Source: JBLHKW01 sp047618565 (GTDB lineage: Bacteria; Planctomycetota; UBA1135; GCA-002686595). Taken from it: DNA of 62,873 nt. The first letter of the stretch is position 1. Each line of letters begins with the position of its first letter. Made by a program: the position numbers and the translations under genes. The stretch lies in assembly GCA_047618565.1 (NCBI GenBank), contig JBLHKW010000004.1:1-62873 (forward strand). The letters are read 5' to 3'. Positions 27,780 to 35,820 of this stretch are shown piece after piece. The notes beneath the pieces were generated by a model. The model did not search any database. It worked only from the letters and a program-made list of their open reading frames with translations, and was not told where the DNA came from.

Positions 27780-28927
27780 CCCAGCAGGGACTCGATCGGC
27801 GCGTGCCGCGGGCCATCCTTGGCATCGGCGACGGAGAAGTGCCCCTGGCCCTTCAGCGCAACACCGGCCCAGCCACCGTCCAGGCCCAGGATGTAGAAGC
27901 GCAGGTTGAATGCGGGCTTCCCGTCCTCTCCTATCAGCCCTGCCTGCCAGCTGGAGGCGCGCGTGGCCTGGCGCACGACGCGCCTCAGGACCTCCATGCC
28001 CGCGTCCAGCGGTGTGCTCCCCTGACGCATGAGCTCGACGATGGCAAAGCTACCATTCGAGAGTACGGCGGCCTCGCCGCGCCCGGTCGCACCGGCACTG
28101 CCCGCCTCCTGGTCGCAGTAGAGCCCGGCGCCGATGATCGGTGAGTCCCCGACGCGGCCCGGGATCTTCCAGGCCAGTCCCGACGTGGTGGTGGTGCACG
28201 CGATGCGGCCATCCGTCGCCAGCGCCGAACAGTGGATCGTCCCCGTCGGCCGGCGTTCGTCGAAGAGGTCCGCGACGGCCACACGCTCACCCTCCATTTC
28301 GATCCAACCGGCCTGCTCGTCCGACTGCGGTTTCGGCGCCGGCAAGCGATCGTCGTTGGGGCTCATCTGCTCGCGCCATTTCATCCAGATCCGGCGTGCG
28401 GTCGGCGTCAGGAGCTCGGTGTGCGGCTGGCCATGTTCGCGGGCGAAGTTGTAGGCGCCTGGCCCGACGATCAGGCAATGGTCCGTGCGCTCCATCACGA
28501 GCCGCGCGACCTCGCTCGGATGCTGGATGTTCTCGATGCAAGCGACTGCGCCCGAGTTGTGTGTGGGCCCGTACATCACGGCGGAGTCGAGCTGCACCAC
28601 GCCGTCCTCGTTCGGCAGACCGCCCAGTCCCACGGAATGATCATTCGGGTCGGCCTCGACCACCTTGACCACATCGATCGCCACGTCGAGCGGGTCCGCG
28701 CCAGCCTCGAGTGCGGCAAAGCTGGCCTTCATCCCGGGTAGAGCGTTTTGTGACCCCACGAGTGTCGGGCTGGCGTCAGCGCGCCCTCCCATGCTCGCCG
28801 GGGCCAGAGCCGGAGCGGCGCCCGCAGGCCCCTTGCATGCCAGGGCGGCGCCCGCGGATACGGTTGCGCCCAGGAATGCGCGGCGCGGTAGCTTCGGTTG
28901 CGTGGGGTCGGAAGGGCGTCGGGTCAT
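27776..28927 (-). CDS. N4-(beta-N-acetylglucosaminyl)-L-asparaginase (glycosylasparaginase)
   Basis: N-terminal-nucleophile amidohydrolase of 383 aa that cleaves the GlcNAc-Asn bond of glycoasparagine or related isoaspartyl substrates. A twin-arginine signal (RRAFLGATVSAGAALA) predicts folded export. The expected autocleavage is before T230 in 'PTGTIHCSALATDGRIA'; 'TTSGLAWKIPGRVGDSPIIG' forms the substrate pocket. The residue before the nucleophile is Gly rather than the Asp of the human and Flavobacterium enzymes. The start overlaps the mtnP stop by ATGA (28924-28927), so it is coupled to mtnP. Its stop lies in a family B repeat. Confidence 0.9.
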   Translation of the reverse strand: MTRRPSDPTQPKLPRRAFLGATVSAGAALACKGPAGAAPALAPASMGGRADASPTLVGSQNALPGMKASFAALEAGADPLDVAIDVVKVVEADPNDHSVGLGGLPNEDGVVQLDSAVMYGPTHNSGAVACIENIQHPSEVARLVMERTDHCLIVGPGAYNFAREHGQPHTELLTPTARRIWMKWREQMSPNDDRLPAPKPQSDEQAGWIEMEGERVAVADLFDERRPTGTIHCSALATDGRIACTTTTSGLAWKIPGRVGDSPIIGAGLYCDQEAGSAGATGRGEAAVLSNGSFAIVELMRQGSTPLDAGMEVLRRVVRQATRASSWQAGLIGEDGKPAFNLRFYILGLDGGWAGVALKGQGHFSVADAKDGPRHAPIESLLG

Positions 28928-29808
28928 GATAGGTACCTGTCGATCAGGAGGCCGAGGCGATCGCGCGCCTCGGATGAGATGGCGTCGGGCGCGGTCAGGA
29001 TGGCGTACTGGAGGGCGTTTGCGCAACCACAACCCGCACGCTCCGGTGCGACCCTCGGAATGGCGTCCAGGACGAGCTTGCGTGCATTGCCGACGTTCTG
29101 CGCCATGGTCGCCAGGATGCTCTCGACGGTGACATCGTCGTGAGCGTCGTGCCAGCAGTCGTAATCCGTGGCCATCGCCACGGTGGCGTAGCAGAGCTCG
29201 GCTTCGCGCGCGAGCTTCGCCTCCTGCAGGTTTGTCATTCCGATCACGTCGACACCCCAGCCGCGATAGATGCGCGACTCCGCGCGGGTCGAGAACTGCG
29301 GGCCCTCCATGTTCAGGTAGGTACCCCCGTCGTGAACCTTCACTCCGATCGCCCGCGCCGCATCGACCAGCACCTGCCGCAACACCGAGCAGATCGGATC
29401 GGCAAACATCACGTGCGCAACGATCCCGTCGCTGAAGAACGTGTCGGGACGGTGGCGCGTGCGGTCAAAGAACTGATCGATGACCACGAAGTCGCCCGGC
29501 GCGATGTCCTCGCGCATGGAGCCCACCGCGGACACGGAGATGATGTGGGTCGCGCCCAGCTGCTTCATGCCCCAGATGTTCGCGCGGAAGTTGATCTCCG
29601 AGGGCGAGATGCGGTGTCCACGGCCGTGGCGCGGGAGAAAGATCATGCGCACGCCGTTCAGGGTTCCCAGGACGTACCCGTCGCTCGGAGCCCCGAACGG
29701 AGTCGTCTGGATGCTCTCCTCGACGTCCGTCAGACCCTCGATATCGTAGAGACCGGAGCCACCGATGACTCCGACCACGGGCGCGCTGCTGGCAGACTCT
29801 GTCGTCAT
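28924..29808 (-). CDS. mtnP: S-methyl-5'-thioadenosine phosphorylase
   Basis: Cytoplasmic purine-nucleoside phosphorylase-family enzyme of 294 aa. It converts methylthioadenosine and phosphate to adenine and methylthioribose-1-phosphate in methionine salvage. 'VIGGSGLYDIEGL' binds phosphate, 'FLPRHGRGHRISPSEINFRAN' and 'ISVSAVGSMRED' are family signatures, 'NMEGPQFSTRAESRIYR' with 'GMTNLQEAKLAREAE' forms the nucleoside site, and 'MATDYDCWH' is the specificity segment. It is first in a two-gene operon with the glycosylasparaginase. No other methionine-salvage gene is nearby. Confidence 0.95.
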   Translation of the reverse strand: MTTESASSAPVVGVIGGSGLYDIEGLTDVEESIQTTPFGAPSDGYVLGTLNGVRMIFLPRHGRGHRISPSEINFRANIWGMKQLGATHIISVSAVGSMREDIAPGDFVVIDQFFDRTRHRPDTFFSDGIVAHVMFADPICSVLRQVLVDAARAIGVKVHDGGTYLNMEGPQFSTRAESRIYRGWGVDVIGMTNLQEAKLAREAELCYATVAMATDYDCWHDAHDDVTVESILATMAQNVGNARKLVLDAIPRVAPERAGCGCANALQYAILTAPDAISSEARDRLGLLIDRYLS

Positions 29809-29880
29809 CCTGATTCCTTCGTGATCCGATGGGCGCGAGCCCTGACCGGGCTCGCGGTTGAGATGGGTCCGATGCGAGCC

Positions 29881-30084
29881 GCTAGCCCGGATTATTCATG
29901 AGCCGCGAGGCGAAACGACGCGATTCGGTCCCTGCCGGTGCTTTGCGGGCATTGGCCCCGCAGGCGACCTTTTTTGGTCGCCGAGGACGCCAATGTTCGC
30001 AAAGTGCCGGCAGGGACCGAAAGGACGGCGAAGCCGGCCGTTCGTGGGGTTTCGTCCGCGTGGTCATGAATAATCCGGGCTAGC
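29881..30084. repeat. Complete family A palindromic repeat element, 204 bp
   Basis: The ends 29881-29901 and 30064-30084 are perfect 21-bp inverse complements (CTAGCCCGGATTATTCATGA core). The arms continue to pair imperfectly inward: GGTCCCTGCCGG near 29928 faces CCGGCAGGGACC near 30010, and GGCGACC / GGTCGCC flank a TTTTTT loop near 29970. The whole element can thus fold into one long hairpin. No coding capacity for a transposase. It lies between the mtnP start and the truD stop, and the truD TAG stop is in its right end. It is a likely non-autonomous MITE or REP-type element. Confidence 0.8.
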
Positions 30085-31348
30085 TACGTGGATCCGGACG
30101 GCCGCGGCCGCCACGGTTGTCGCGCGAGTCCCGGCGTCCCTTGAAGCTCTTCGATGGCCGACCGAGCGGGTTGGTGGACCTGTTCGTGGAGCCGATGAGA
30201 CGGCGCACGACGAGCGTGGCGTAGGAGCCGCGGGGAAGGCCGAAGCTCAGCTCGATCGCGCCTTCACCATCGGAATCCGAGTGCTTGCTTCGGATCCGCA
30301 GGTCTCGCGGAACGACCATCATCGAGCGGTCCTCGGCCTTCAGCGCGAATCCGGGCACGCCGTCGATGCGGAACCCCTCGGGCTCGAGTTTGTCGGGCCG
30401 AAGCACCTCGGTGAACAGTGCGCGCTGGTCGGCGTGGGTCACTCCCTCGAGGCCAGGACCGGGCAAGGGCAACATCCCCCCCCATGCGGCCGGTCCACTG
30501 AAGGCCTGCTTGGGAAAGATCAAGCGCCCTTCTGCCGATGCGATGCCGATGGTGTCGTTTCGGTCGAGGTTGCCCTCGACCACCTTGGCCAGTGCGCGGT
30601 TCCAGACGTGCGACTGGTAGGCGAAGAGATGGATCAAGCGGATGCGCGACGAGATGAAGCCGAAGGCCCCGGCGAAATCACCGTCGTTGCGCTTGAGGTG
30701 CTCGAAGACCGAGTGGTGCGCTCCGAACCGGCCCGCGATGTCACGGCAGTTGCCCCATTTCCCCCAGTTGCGATAGAGGCCCGTCTTGAAGGTCTTCATC
30801 TCTTCATTGTCAAACTGCGAGAGCGCGGTCAACAGGCGCTTCAGCCCGTCCTCGACGCGGCCCTGAGCCAGCTCGAGAGCGATCCAGCCCTGGCCGTGAC
30901 GCAGGTTGCCGAAGCGCTGCTCGTCGAAGTAGTTCGGCAGGCCGTGCTCGCGCACGATCGGCAAGGCGGCACGCACATGGCGCACGTCCAGCGGACCGAG
31001 CTTGCGCACGATGATGTCGAACTGGTTGCCGAGCGCGTCGTTGCTGCTGATCGGCTGTGCACTGCTACCGATCGATTCGATCGACAGCTCGGGCCGCCGA
31101 TACATGATCGGCTTTCCGCGCGGCACGGTCATCATCTGTTCGGTGATGCCCTGACGGTCCTTGAGTCCGGCCATCGATACGTCGCCCGGACGCACGCCGG
31201 TCATCGACGCCAGTGCGCTGGCGGCCTCGAGAGAGGTCAGCTTGCGCTTCTTGACGAGATAGACCCGGTTCGGTCCACGCTGTACGACGAAGTCATCGCG
31301 CAGGACCTCACGCACGCGAAAGTCGCCCGGCTTCTGCTTGAGCTTCAT
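30080..31348 (-). CDS. truD: tRNA pseudouridine synthase TruD family
   Basis: Pseudouridine synthase of 422 aa that modifies U13 of tRNA in characterised bacterial members. The catalytic Asp is D64 in 'SMAGLKDRQGITEQ'. 'NYFDEQRFGNLRHGQG' (residues ~139-154) and 'AYQSHVWNRALAKVVE' are TruD signatures, with the TRUD insertion domain between. The last ~35 residues are a basic, low-complexity tail ('RDSRDNRGGRGRPDPRS') absent from E. coli TruD, a possible RNA-binding extension. The start overlaps the RluA-type stop by ATGA. The TAG stop is in the repeat element at 29881-30084. Confidence 0.93.
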   Translation of the reverse strand: MKLKQKPGDFRVREVLRDDFVVQRGPNRVYLVKKRKLTSLEAASALASMTGVRPGDVSMAGLKDRQGITEQMMTVPRGKPIMYRRPELSIESIGSSAQPISSNDALGNQFDIIVRKLGPLDVRHVRAALPIVREHGLPNYFDEQRFGNLRHGQGWIALELAQGRVEDGLKRLLTALSQFDNEEMKTFKTGLYRNWGKWGNCRDIAGRFGAHHSVFEHLKRNDGDFAGAFGFISSRIRLIHLFAYQSHVWNRALAKVVEGNLDRNDTIGIASAEGRLIFPKQAFSGPAAWGGMLPLPGPGLEGVTHADQRALFTEVLRPDKLEPEGFRIDGVPGFALKAEDRSMMVVPRDLRIRSKHSDSDGEGAIELSFGLPRGSYATLVVRRLIGSTNRSTNPLGRPSKSFKGRRDSRDNRGGRGRPDPRS

Positions 31349-32547
31349 CGGCGCAGGGGTCTCACTTTGGCTAGCTGCTTGAGGACTCGCTGAAAGTCCT
31401 GCGGGAGGGGTGCTTCGACGCGGATCGTTTCGGGCTCATGCCCGTCGGTGGCCGCTTGACCATCCGGCGCGCCCGGGAACTCGATCGCGGCGGCATGCAG
31501 GGTCAATCGGTCGATCAAAGGGCGTTCGCTCGCTCCGACCTTGGGTCTGTAACCACGCTTGATCTCGGATAGCAGGATCTCGTCGCAGCGACCATACTGC
31601 GGATCCACCGCCAACGGAAAGCCTTCCTCGGCGAGGTGCACTCGAATCTGGTGCGTGCGCCCCGTACGGGGACGGCAGCGGACCAGCGTGTACCCGCGGA
31701 AACGCGCCTCGACGCTGACATCGGTCACGGAGGGCTTTCCGCCGGAGCGCACGCACATGCGACCGCTCTTGCGGGCGTCAGGCGCGATGGGATGCTCGAT
31801 CGTCTCCCACTCACCGTCGGCCGCGGGATGCTCGCCTTCGACCAGCGCCAGGTAGGTCTTCAGAATCGTGCCCTCCTCGAAGGCGCGGCGCAGGCGCCGC
31901 TCTGTCTCGATGTCCTTGGCGACCAGCATCACGCCGGTGGTGTCCTTGTCGATGCGGTGCAGCAGTCGCGGGCGGAAGTCGATCGGCCCGGCTCCAGCCG
32001 CGGTGCCGGTACGGTCGAAGGCCAGCTTGAGCAGCGCGCCCGAGAGCGTCGCGGCATCGCGCGCCCAGCGCTCCGGCTCGACCGCCAGGCGCGCTGGCTT
32101 GTCGACCGCGAGCACGCACTCGTCCTCGTACAGAACCTTGAGCGCATCGGTCGGCGCAACCGGCGCGAGCGGAACGTCCTCGTCGTCGAATGCGACACTG
32201 ACGACGCTGTCTCGCTTCAGGCGCAAGGACGGCAAGACCGTCGCCCCGTTGACGAGGACCTTCCCGCCATGGACCTGGCGTCGCAGGAAGCCCTTGTTGA
32301 GTAGCGGAAACGTCAGGGCGAGGAACTCATCGAGTTCGATCCCAAAGCGCTCCTGCGGTACGACGAGATGCTCTTCCAAGGGACGAAATCGGGGGGCCGG
32401 GTGCGGTCCGGGAGCTGCGGCTGCAGCGTCTCCGGGCAAATGAACGCGGAACAGGATACCTCTCGCTGCCAAACAGATCCTTCGGGCCCCGGGTTTTCTC
32501 GTGCCCGGCCCGCAGACCTTTCCGGTGTTTGGACGTAAAACACACAC
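31345..32547 (-). CDS. RluA-family 23S/tRNA pseudouridine synthase
   Basis: Up to 400 aa. An N-terminal S4 RNA-binding domain ('GIELDEFLALTFPLLNKGFL', residues ~70-110) is followed by the synthase domain with catalytic Asp in 'LLHRIDKDTTGVMLVAKD', then 'RTGRTHQIRVHLAEEGFPLA' and 'LTLHAAAIEFP'. The target uridine cannot be assigned. The start is uncertain. The ATG at 32547 lies in lower-GC sequence, while a TTG at 32472 (AAGGA about 5 nt upstream) or a TTG at 32379 just before the S4 domain would fit composition better. Coupled to truD by ATGA. Confidence 0.9.
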   Translation of the reverse strand: MCVLRPNTGKVCGPGTRKPGARRICLAARGILFRVHLPGDAAAAAPGPHPAPRFRPLEEHLVVPQERFGIELDEFLALTFPLLNKGFLRRQVHGGKVLVNGATVLPSLRLKRDSVVSVAFDDEDVPLAPVAPTDALKVLYEDECVLAVDKPARLAVEPERWARDAATLSGALLKLAFDRTGTAAGAGPIDFRPRLLHRIDKDTTGVMLVAKDIETERRLRRAFEEGTILKTYLALVEGEHPAADGEWETIEHPIAPDARKSGRMCVRSGGKPSVTDVSVEARFRGYTLVRCRPRTGRTHQIRVHLAEEGFPLAVDPQYGRCDEILLSEIKRGYRPKVGASERPLIDRLTLHAAAIEFPGAPDGQAATDGHEPETIRVEAPLPQDFQRVLKQLAKVRPLRR

Positions 32548-32867
32548 AAAGATTGCTCGGAACAGGCAAAAAGAAGGCTCTTTTGTGAAACCTGGAGGCG
32601 CTTCGGAGTGTCTCTATCGAAACTGGAAACTGAAAATTCACCGATGATCTTGATGCATCCTGCAGGAATGCTAACTTGTTAGAAGCTGATCGGCGCTCCC
32701 CATCCTGGCCTACCCGCCACATGGGACGATAGGCGTCGCCCGGGGACACCCGCTGGCCCGCTGGCCCGCCGGCAGAATCGGCGAGCCGGTCATTGGCAGT
32801 GACGAGATGGGCCACAATGCGCATATCTCGTCTGTGTATTACTGAATCTGATTGGAGAACTGTGCAG
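32548..32867. other. Divergent intergenic region with lower GC and a candidate promoter
   Basis: 320 bp between the RluA-type gene and the small gene at 32868. The stretch 32530-32690 is markedly AT-richer than the surroundings. A candidate plus-strand promoter TTGATG (32650-32655), 16 nt, TAACTT (32672-32677) overlaps a dyad CTAACTTGTTAG (32671-32682) that could be an operator. I see no gene or structured RNA that I can name. Confidence 0.4.
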
Positions 32868-33167
32868 ATGACAAAGCGAACCTACAACCGCAGAACCGAT
32901 ACGGAACTCATCGACGAGCTACAAGATCGTATCAAGATGATCGAGTCCCGGGTCCAGGCACGCAAAAGGCAGGACTCACCCGTTCTGAAGGAGATCCCCA
33001 AGGTGAAGCGTAGCCTGGCGAAATTCGCCCAGATCTGCACCGACCACCACCGTGGTGACCTTTCGAACACGGTTCTGGCCTTCCTGGCAACGATCGAGCG
33101 CCAGGCCCGCCATGCGCCCGAGCACGTGATGCGGTCCGGGTCGCGCGGCGAAGAGCAGACCGCCTGA
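32868..33167 (+). CDS. Small basic helical protein
   Basis: 99-aa protein with no family that I can name. It is basic and helical: 'TELIDELQDRIKMIESRVQA' looks like a coiled coil, followed by 'KVKRSLAKFAQICTDH' and 'SNTVLAFLATIERQA'. No signal or membrane segment. A nucleoid- or nucleic-acid-binding role would fit the composition but is not shown. The ATG at 32868 is preceded by GGAG. Transcribed from a low-GC promoter region with a long leader, it may be well expressed. Confidence 0.75.
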   Translation: MTKRTYNRRTDTELIDELQDRIKMIESRVQARKRQDSPVLKEIPKVKRSLAKFAQICTDHHRGDLSNTVLAFLATIERQARHAPEHVMRSGSRGEEQTA

Positions 33168-33256
33168 CCGTCGGGTACCGCCTGGCCGTCAGATAATGGT
33201 GCAGCCCGAGGCTGGCATCCGGGGCGCAGCTGGCGGGGCTCTGCGGCGGCGCATAT

Positions 33257-34237
33257 TCACGGATCGAGGCGGGCCTCTATGACGTCCGCCAGGAAGCCAA
33301 AGCCTCCCTGGCCAGGCCGCACAAGACCCTCGGCGTCGAGACGCAATAGCGCGCCCGGCGCCAGCCATAACAGCCCACCGTCCGACAGGGCAACTCCACG
33401 ATCGAGGGTCATGAGAATGCTCTCGACCTCGAGCTCCGCATCGCCGCCCGGTCCGTATCGACGGAGAGGGCCACGTTCGCCGGTGGCGCACCAGGCCTGC
33501 GCCCCGGCCCCCGGGATGACGGCCACCGCACCCGCGATCGTCGTCCGGGCCCAGCGCGTCGCCAGGGCCGCGTCGAGCAGCGCCAGCTGAGTCCCGGCTC
33601 CGGCACGTCGGCTGAGAATCCACCAGCCAGCGTCCCGCGCCAGGGCGATGTCGGTCACGGACCCGCCGACGTCCACCTCTGCCAGCGGATACGTGGCATC
33701 GCCGGCCCAGAGCTGCAGCAGACCGCTCTCGAAGCCCACGAGGAAACTCTCCGCCCTGCGCGCCGCGCACAGGACATCCCCGGCCACGACCCTCCTCAGC
33801 ACACCCGCCGGGCCCACGGAAAGCACCGTGCAGCGAGCCTCCCCGGCGCGCTGCGCCTCGACCAGCACGGCGTCCCGACCGTCGGACTGGAGGTCGACCA
33901 GCGGCCCGATCGAGCGCTCCCAGCGCACGTCGGCCCCGGGACACATGTATCGCAATACGTGGGCGCCCCCGGGCCAGCCTTCCGCCGCATTCGCGACAAA
34001 GACCCCCCCACCTGGCGCCGGTGCGAGCCGCGTCGGAGCGCGCATGGTGATCGACTCCGTGATGAACAGGTCCCGATCGAGCCCGAGCAGCCGGTCGCTA
34101 CCACGGTCAGCGACCCAGAATTCCGTCCGCCCCGGCGGCTCCACGGCCAGCGCCTCGACGCCCGTCGAGCTCCCCCACACGACCCCCGCCGCAAGACTCG
34201 CAAGCGCCAGGCCAGATCTCGACCGCAACAGAATCAC
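33257..34237 (-). CDS. Exported propeller-like protein of unknown function
   Basis: 326-aa protein starting at GTG, with signal 'SGLALASLAAGVVWGSSTGV'. The body has repeated blade-like units of 40-45 residues ('EFWVADRGSDRLLGLDRDLF', 'GGGVFVANAAEGWPGGAHVL', 'DGRDAVLVEAQRAGEARCTV', 'ARDAGWWILSRRAGAGTQLA', 'SDGGLLWLAPGALLRLDAEG'), typical of NHL/six-blade beta propellers. No catalytic residues are recognised. It is the last minus-strand gene after the cytochrome oxidase cluster, 134 bp beyond the TGA-containing gene, so it may or may not be in the same operon. Confidence 0.65.
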   Translation of the reverse strand: MILLRSRSGLALASLAAGVVWGSSTGVEALAVEPPGRTEFWVADRGSDRLLGLDRDLFITESITMRAPTRLAPAPGGGVFVANAAEGWPGGAHVLRYMCPGADVRWERSIGPLVDLQSDGRDAVLVEAQRAGEARCTVLSVGPAGVLRRVVAGDVLCAARRAESFLVGFESGLLQLWAGDATYPLAEVDVGGSVTDIALARDAGWWILSRRAGAGTQLALLDAALATRWARTTIAGAVAVIPGAGAQAWCATGERGPLRRYGPGGDAELEVESILMTLDRGVALSDGGLLWLAPGALLRLDAEGLVRPGQGGFGFLADVIEARLDP

Positions 34238-34371
34238 GTGGAGAGGACCGGTCGAACGACGGCGCGGTTGCAGGATGCTTCACGAACCTGCGCGGTATGC
34301 CCTCCTGGGCCGGACAGCCCGCAGCTCGATGCGGCACGGGCCCACATCGGTGCACGCCACGAACATCGGAG

Positions 34372-34704
34372 TCAGCCCTCGTCCCCGGATCCACTCCCCG
34401 TGGAATCGCTCCAGCGGATCAATCCGGCGGGCGGCTGGTAGCCAGCCTGGCCCGCGGCGATCGCACGCCGATTGCGATGCACGCTACGTGCCAGCCCGAG
34501 CGCGAAGGCCAGCAGGATGGCGACGATGGCGGACAGCATGACGTAGATGCTGTAGGTGAACCCACGCCCCAGATTGGAACCGGAGGAAGCGACCGCTTCC
34601 TTGCAGCTGTCTCAGGTGAAGCCGTCGGGCGCCAGGGTGACCAGGCAGAGCATAACGAGGCTCGCGCTGGCGAGTCTGTGAACGATGGGCCGCTTGTGCT
34701 TCAA
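34372..34704 (-). CDS. Small exported one-helix protein with U-x-x-C motif; candidate selenoprotein in the cox operon
   Basis: 110 aa if TGA at 34612-34614 (codon 31) is decoded as selenocysteine. The start TTG (34704-34702) overlaps the stop of the SCO-DUF420 gene as TTGA. Layout: basic N-terminus, signal-like segment (residues 11-26, 'LASASLVMLCLVTLAP'), then T-U31-D-S-C34-K-E-A-V, a membrane helix (residues ~50-72, 'YSIYVMLSAIVAILLAFALG') and a polar tail ending at a normal TGA. It resembles small bacterial proteins near cytochrome oxidase genes that begin after the signal with C-P-x-C-K-[DE]-[SA]; here the first Cys would be Sec. Role is inferred: a periplasmic membrane-anchored thiol/selenol redox or copper-handling factor for oxidase assembly. 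The alternative is a broken gene. Confidence 0.75.
34584..34601 (-). promoter_or_regulatory. Candidate bacterial SECIS hairpin for the small cox-operon gene
   Basis: In the mRNA, AGGAAGC pairs perfectly with GCUUCCU around a GGUC tetraloop; the loop begins 17 nt after the UGA. The GGUC apical loop and spacing match what I recall of the E. coli fdhF SECIS element (loop GGUC, about 18 nt after its UGA). This is strong independent support for Sec insertion. Confidence 0.65.
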
Positions 34705-35801
34705 GGTGAGAGGGGGCCTCCGGGGGCCGGATTCACATGGTACAGGATCACATAGACCAGAACGCCGGTGACCGAAACGTAGAGCCAGATGGGAAACGTC
34801 TTTCGCGCCAGGCGCTTGTGCCTCTCCCAGTCCTCCCTGTGGGCCAGCCAGAGCGTGGCCAGGACCATGGGCAGGTTGACCACGGCCAGGATGATGTGGC
34901 TGGCGAGCATGGCCAGATAGGCCCGCCTGGCCCAGCCCGTGCCGTTGTAGGCGGTCGGGCCGCCGGACATGGGCAGCACGACGGTGTGGTAGTACACGTA
35001 GCAGGCCAGGAACGCGGCGCTGACCAGGAAGGCTGCCCGCATCAGGTGCGCGTGCCGCACGCGCTCACCGGCGCGGATCGCCAGCAGGCCGAGCACGAGC
35101 AGCAGCGCCGCCACGGCGTTCAGACTGGCGTTGATGCGCGGCAGCCAGACGCGAGCCGCACCCGTACCACCCGCCAGGAAGCGCGCACGCGCGAGGGCCG
35201 CAGCGAAGTTCGCCTCGACCATGCCCGGCTCGAGCCCGGCCTCCCCACCACACTCGTAGTAGCCGGCGATCAACCCCTCGGCATCGACGACGATCAGGCG
35301 CGTGGAATGGGTGATCCGGAGGCGTTGAACGAACGGGTCGATCGAGTCGTCGGGCTCGGGCCAATCCACGGGCAGCATGAACCCACCCGTCACCAGCTCG
35401 TGAACCGCGCCGGGGTCACCGGTAAGAAACAGCCAGCGCTCGGGATCGGCCGTGTAGCTCTGGGCGTACTCGCTCAGGCGCTCGGGCGTGTCGTGCTCGG
35501 GATCGACGCTGATCGACACGAGGCGCGCTGCAGTGCCATCGAGGCCGTCGTGCAGGTAACGCCGGATATCCCCGTTGAGGCGCGGACACGGCCCCTGACA
35601 GGCGGTGAAGAAGCACGAGGCGATCCAGGGGGCGCCGAGCAGGTCGTCACAGGTGACGCGCTGTCCGGAAGCGTCGACGAGCTCGAACGCCGGCACCTCC
35701 CCGAAACGCATGGGGCTCGCCGCCTGCGCGTCGAGCCCCTGAGCGCTAGCTGAACCGACCACGATCGCGAGGATCAGTCCTGCGAAGACAGCGCGCAGCA
35801 T
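34701..35801 (-). CDS. SCO1/SenC-DUF420 fusion protein
   Basis: 366-aa cytochrome oxidase assembly protein. Residues 1-20 are a signal or anchor. Residues ~30-195 form an SCO1 thioredoxin-like copper chaperone domain with C68-Q-G-P-C72-P and the copper His in 'RITHSTRLIVVDAEG'. Residues ~215-360 are a DUF420-like membrane domain with about five helices and conserved His ('CYVYYHTVVLPMSGG', 'LAMLASHIILAVVNLPMVLA'). DUF420 (CtaM in Firmicutes) is needed for oxidase maturation, so the fusion joins two CuA/heme-copper assembly factors. It overlaps the next gene by TTGA. Confidence 0.9.
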   Translation of the reverse strand: MLRAVFAGLILAIVVGSASAQGLDAQAASPMRFGEVPAFELVDASGQRVTCDDLLGAPWIASCFFTACQGPCPRLNGDIRRYLHDGLDGTAARLVSISVDPEHDTPERLSEYAQSYTADPERWLFLTGDPGAVHELVTGGFMLPVDWPEPDDSIDPFVQRLRITHSTRLIVVDAEGLIAGYYECGGEAGLEPGMVEANFAAALARARFLAGGTGAARVWLPRINASLNAVAALLLVLGLLAIRAGERVRHAHLMRAAFLVSAAFLACYVYYHTVVLPMSGGPTAYNGTGWARRAYLAMLASHIILAVVNLPMVLATLWLAHREDWERHKRLARKTFPIWLYVSVTGVLVYVILYHVNPAPGGPLSP

Positions 35802-35820
35802 GGCTGAGTGAATCCTCGGG

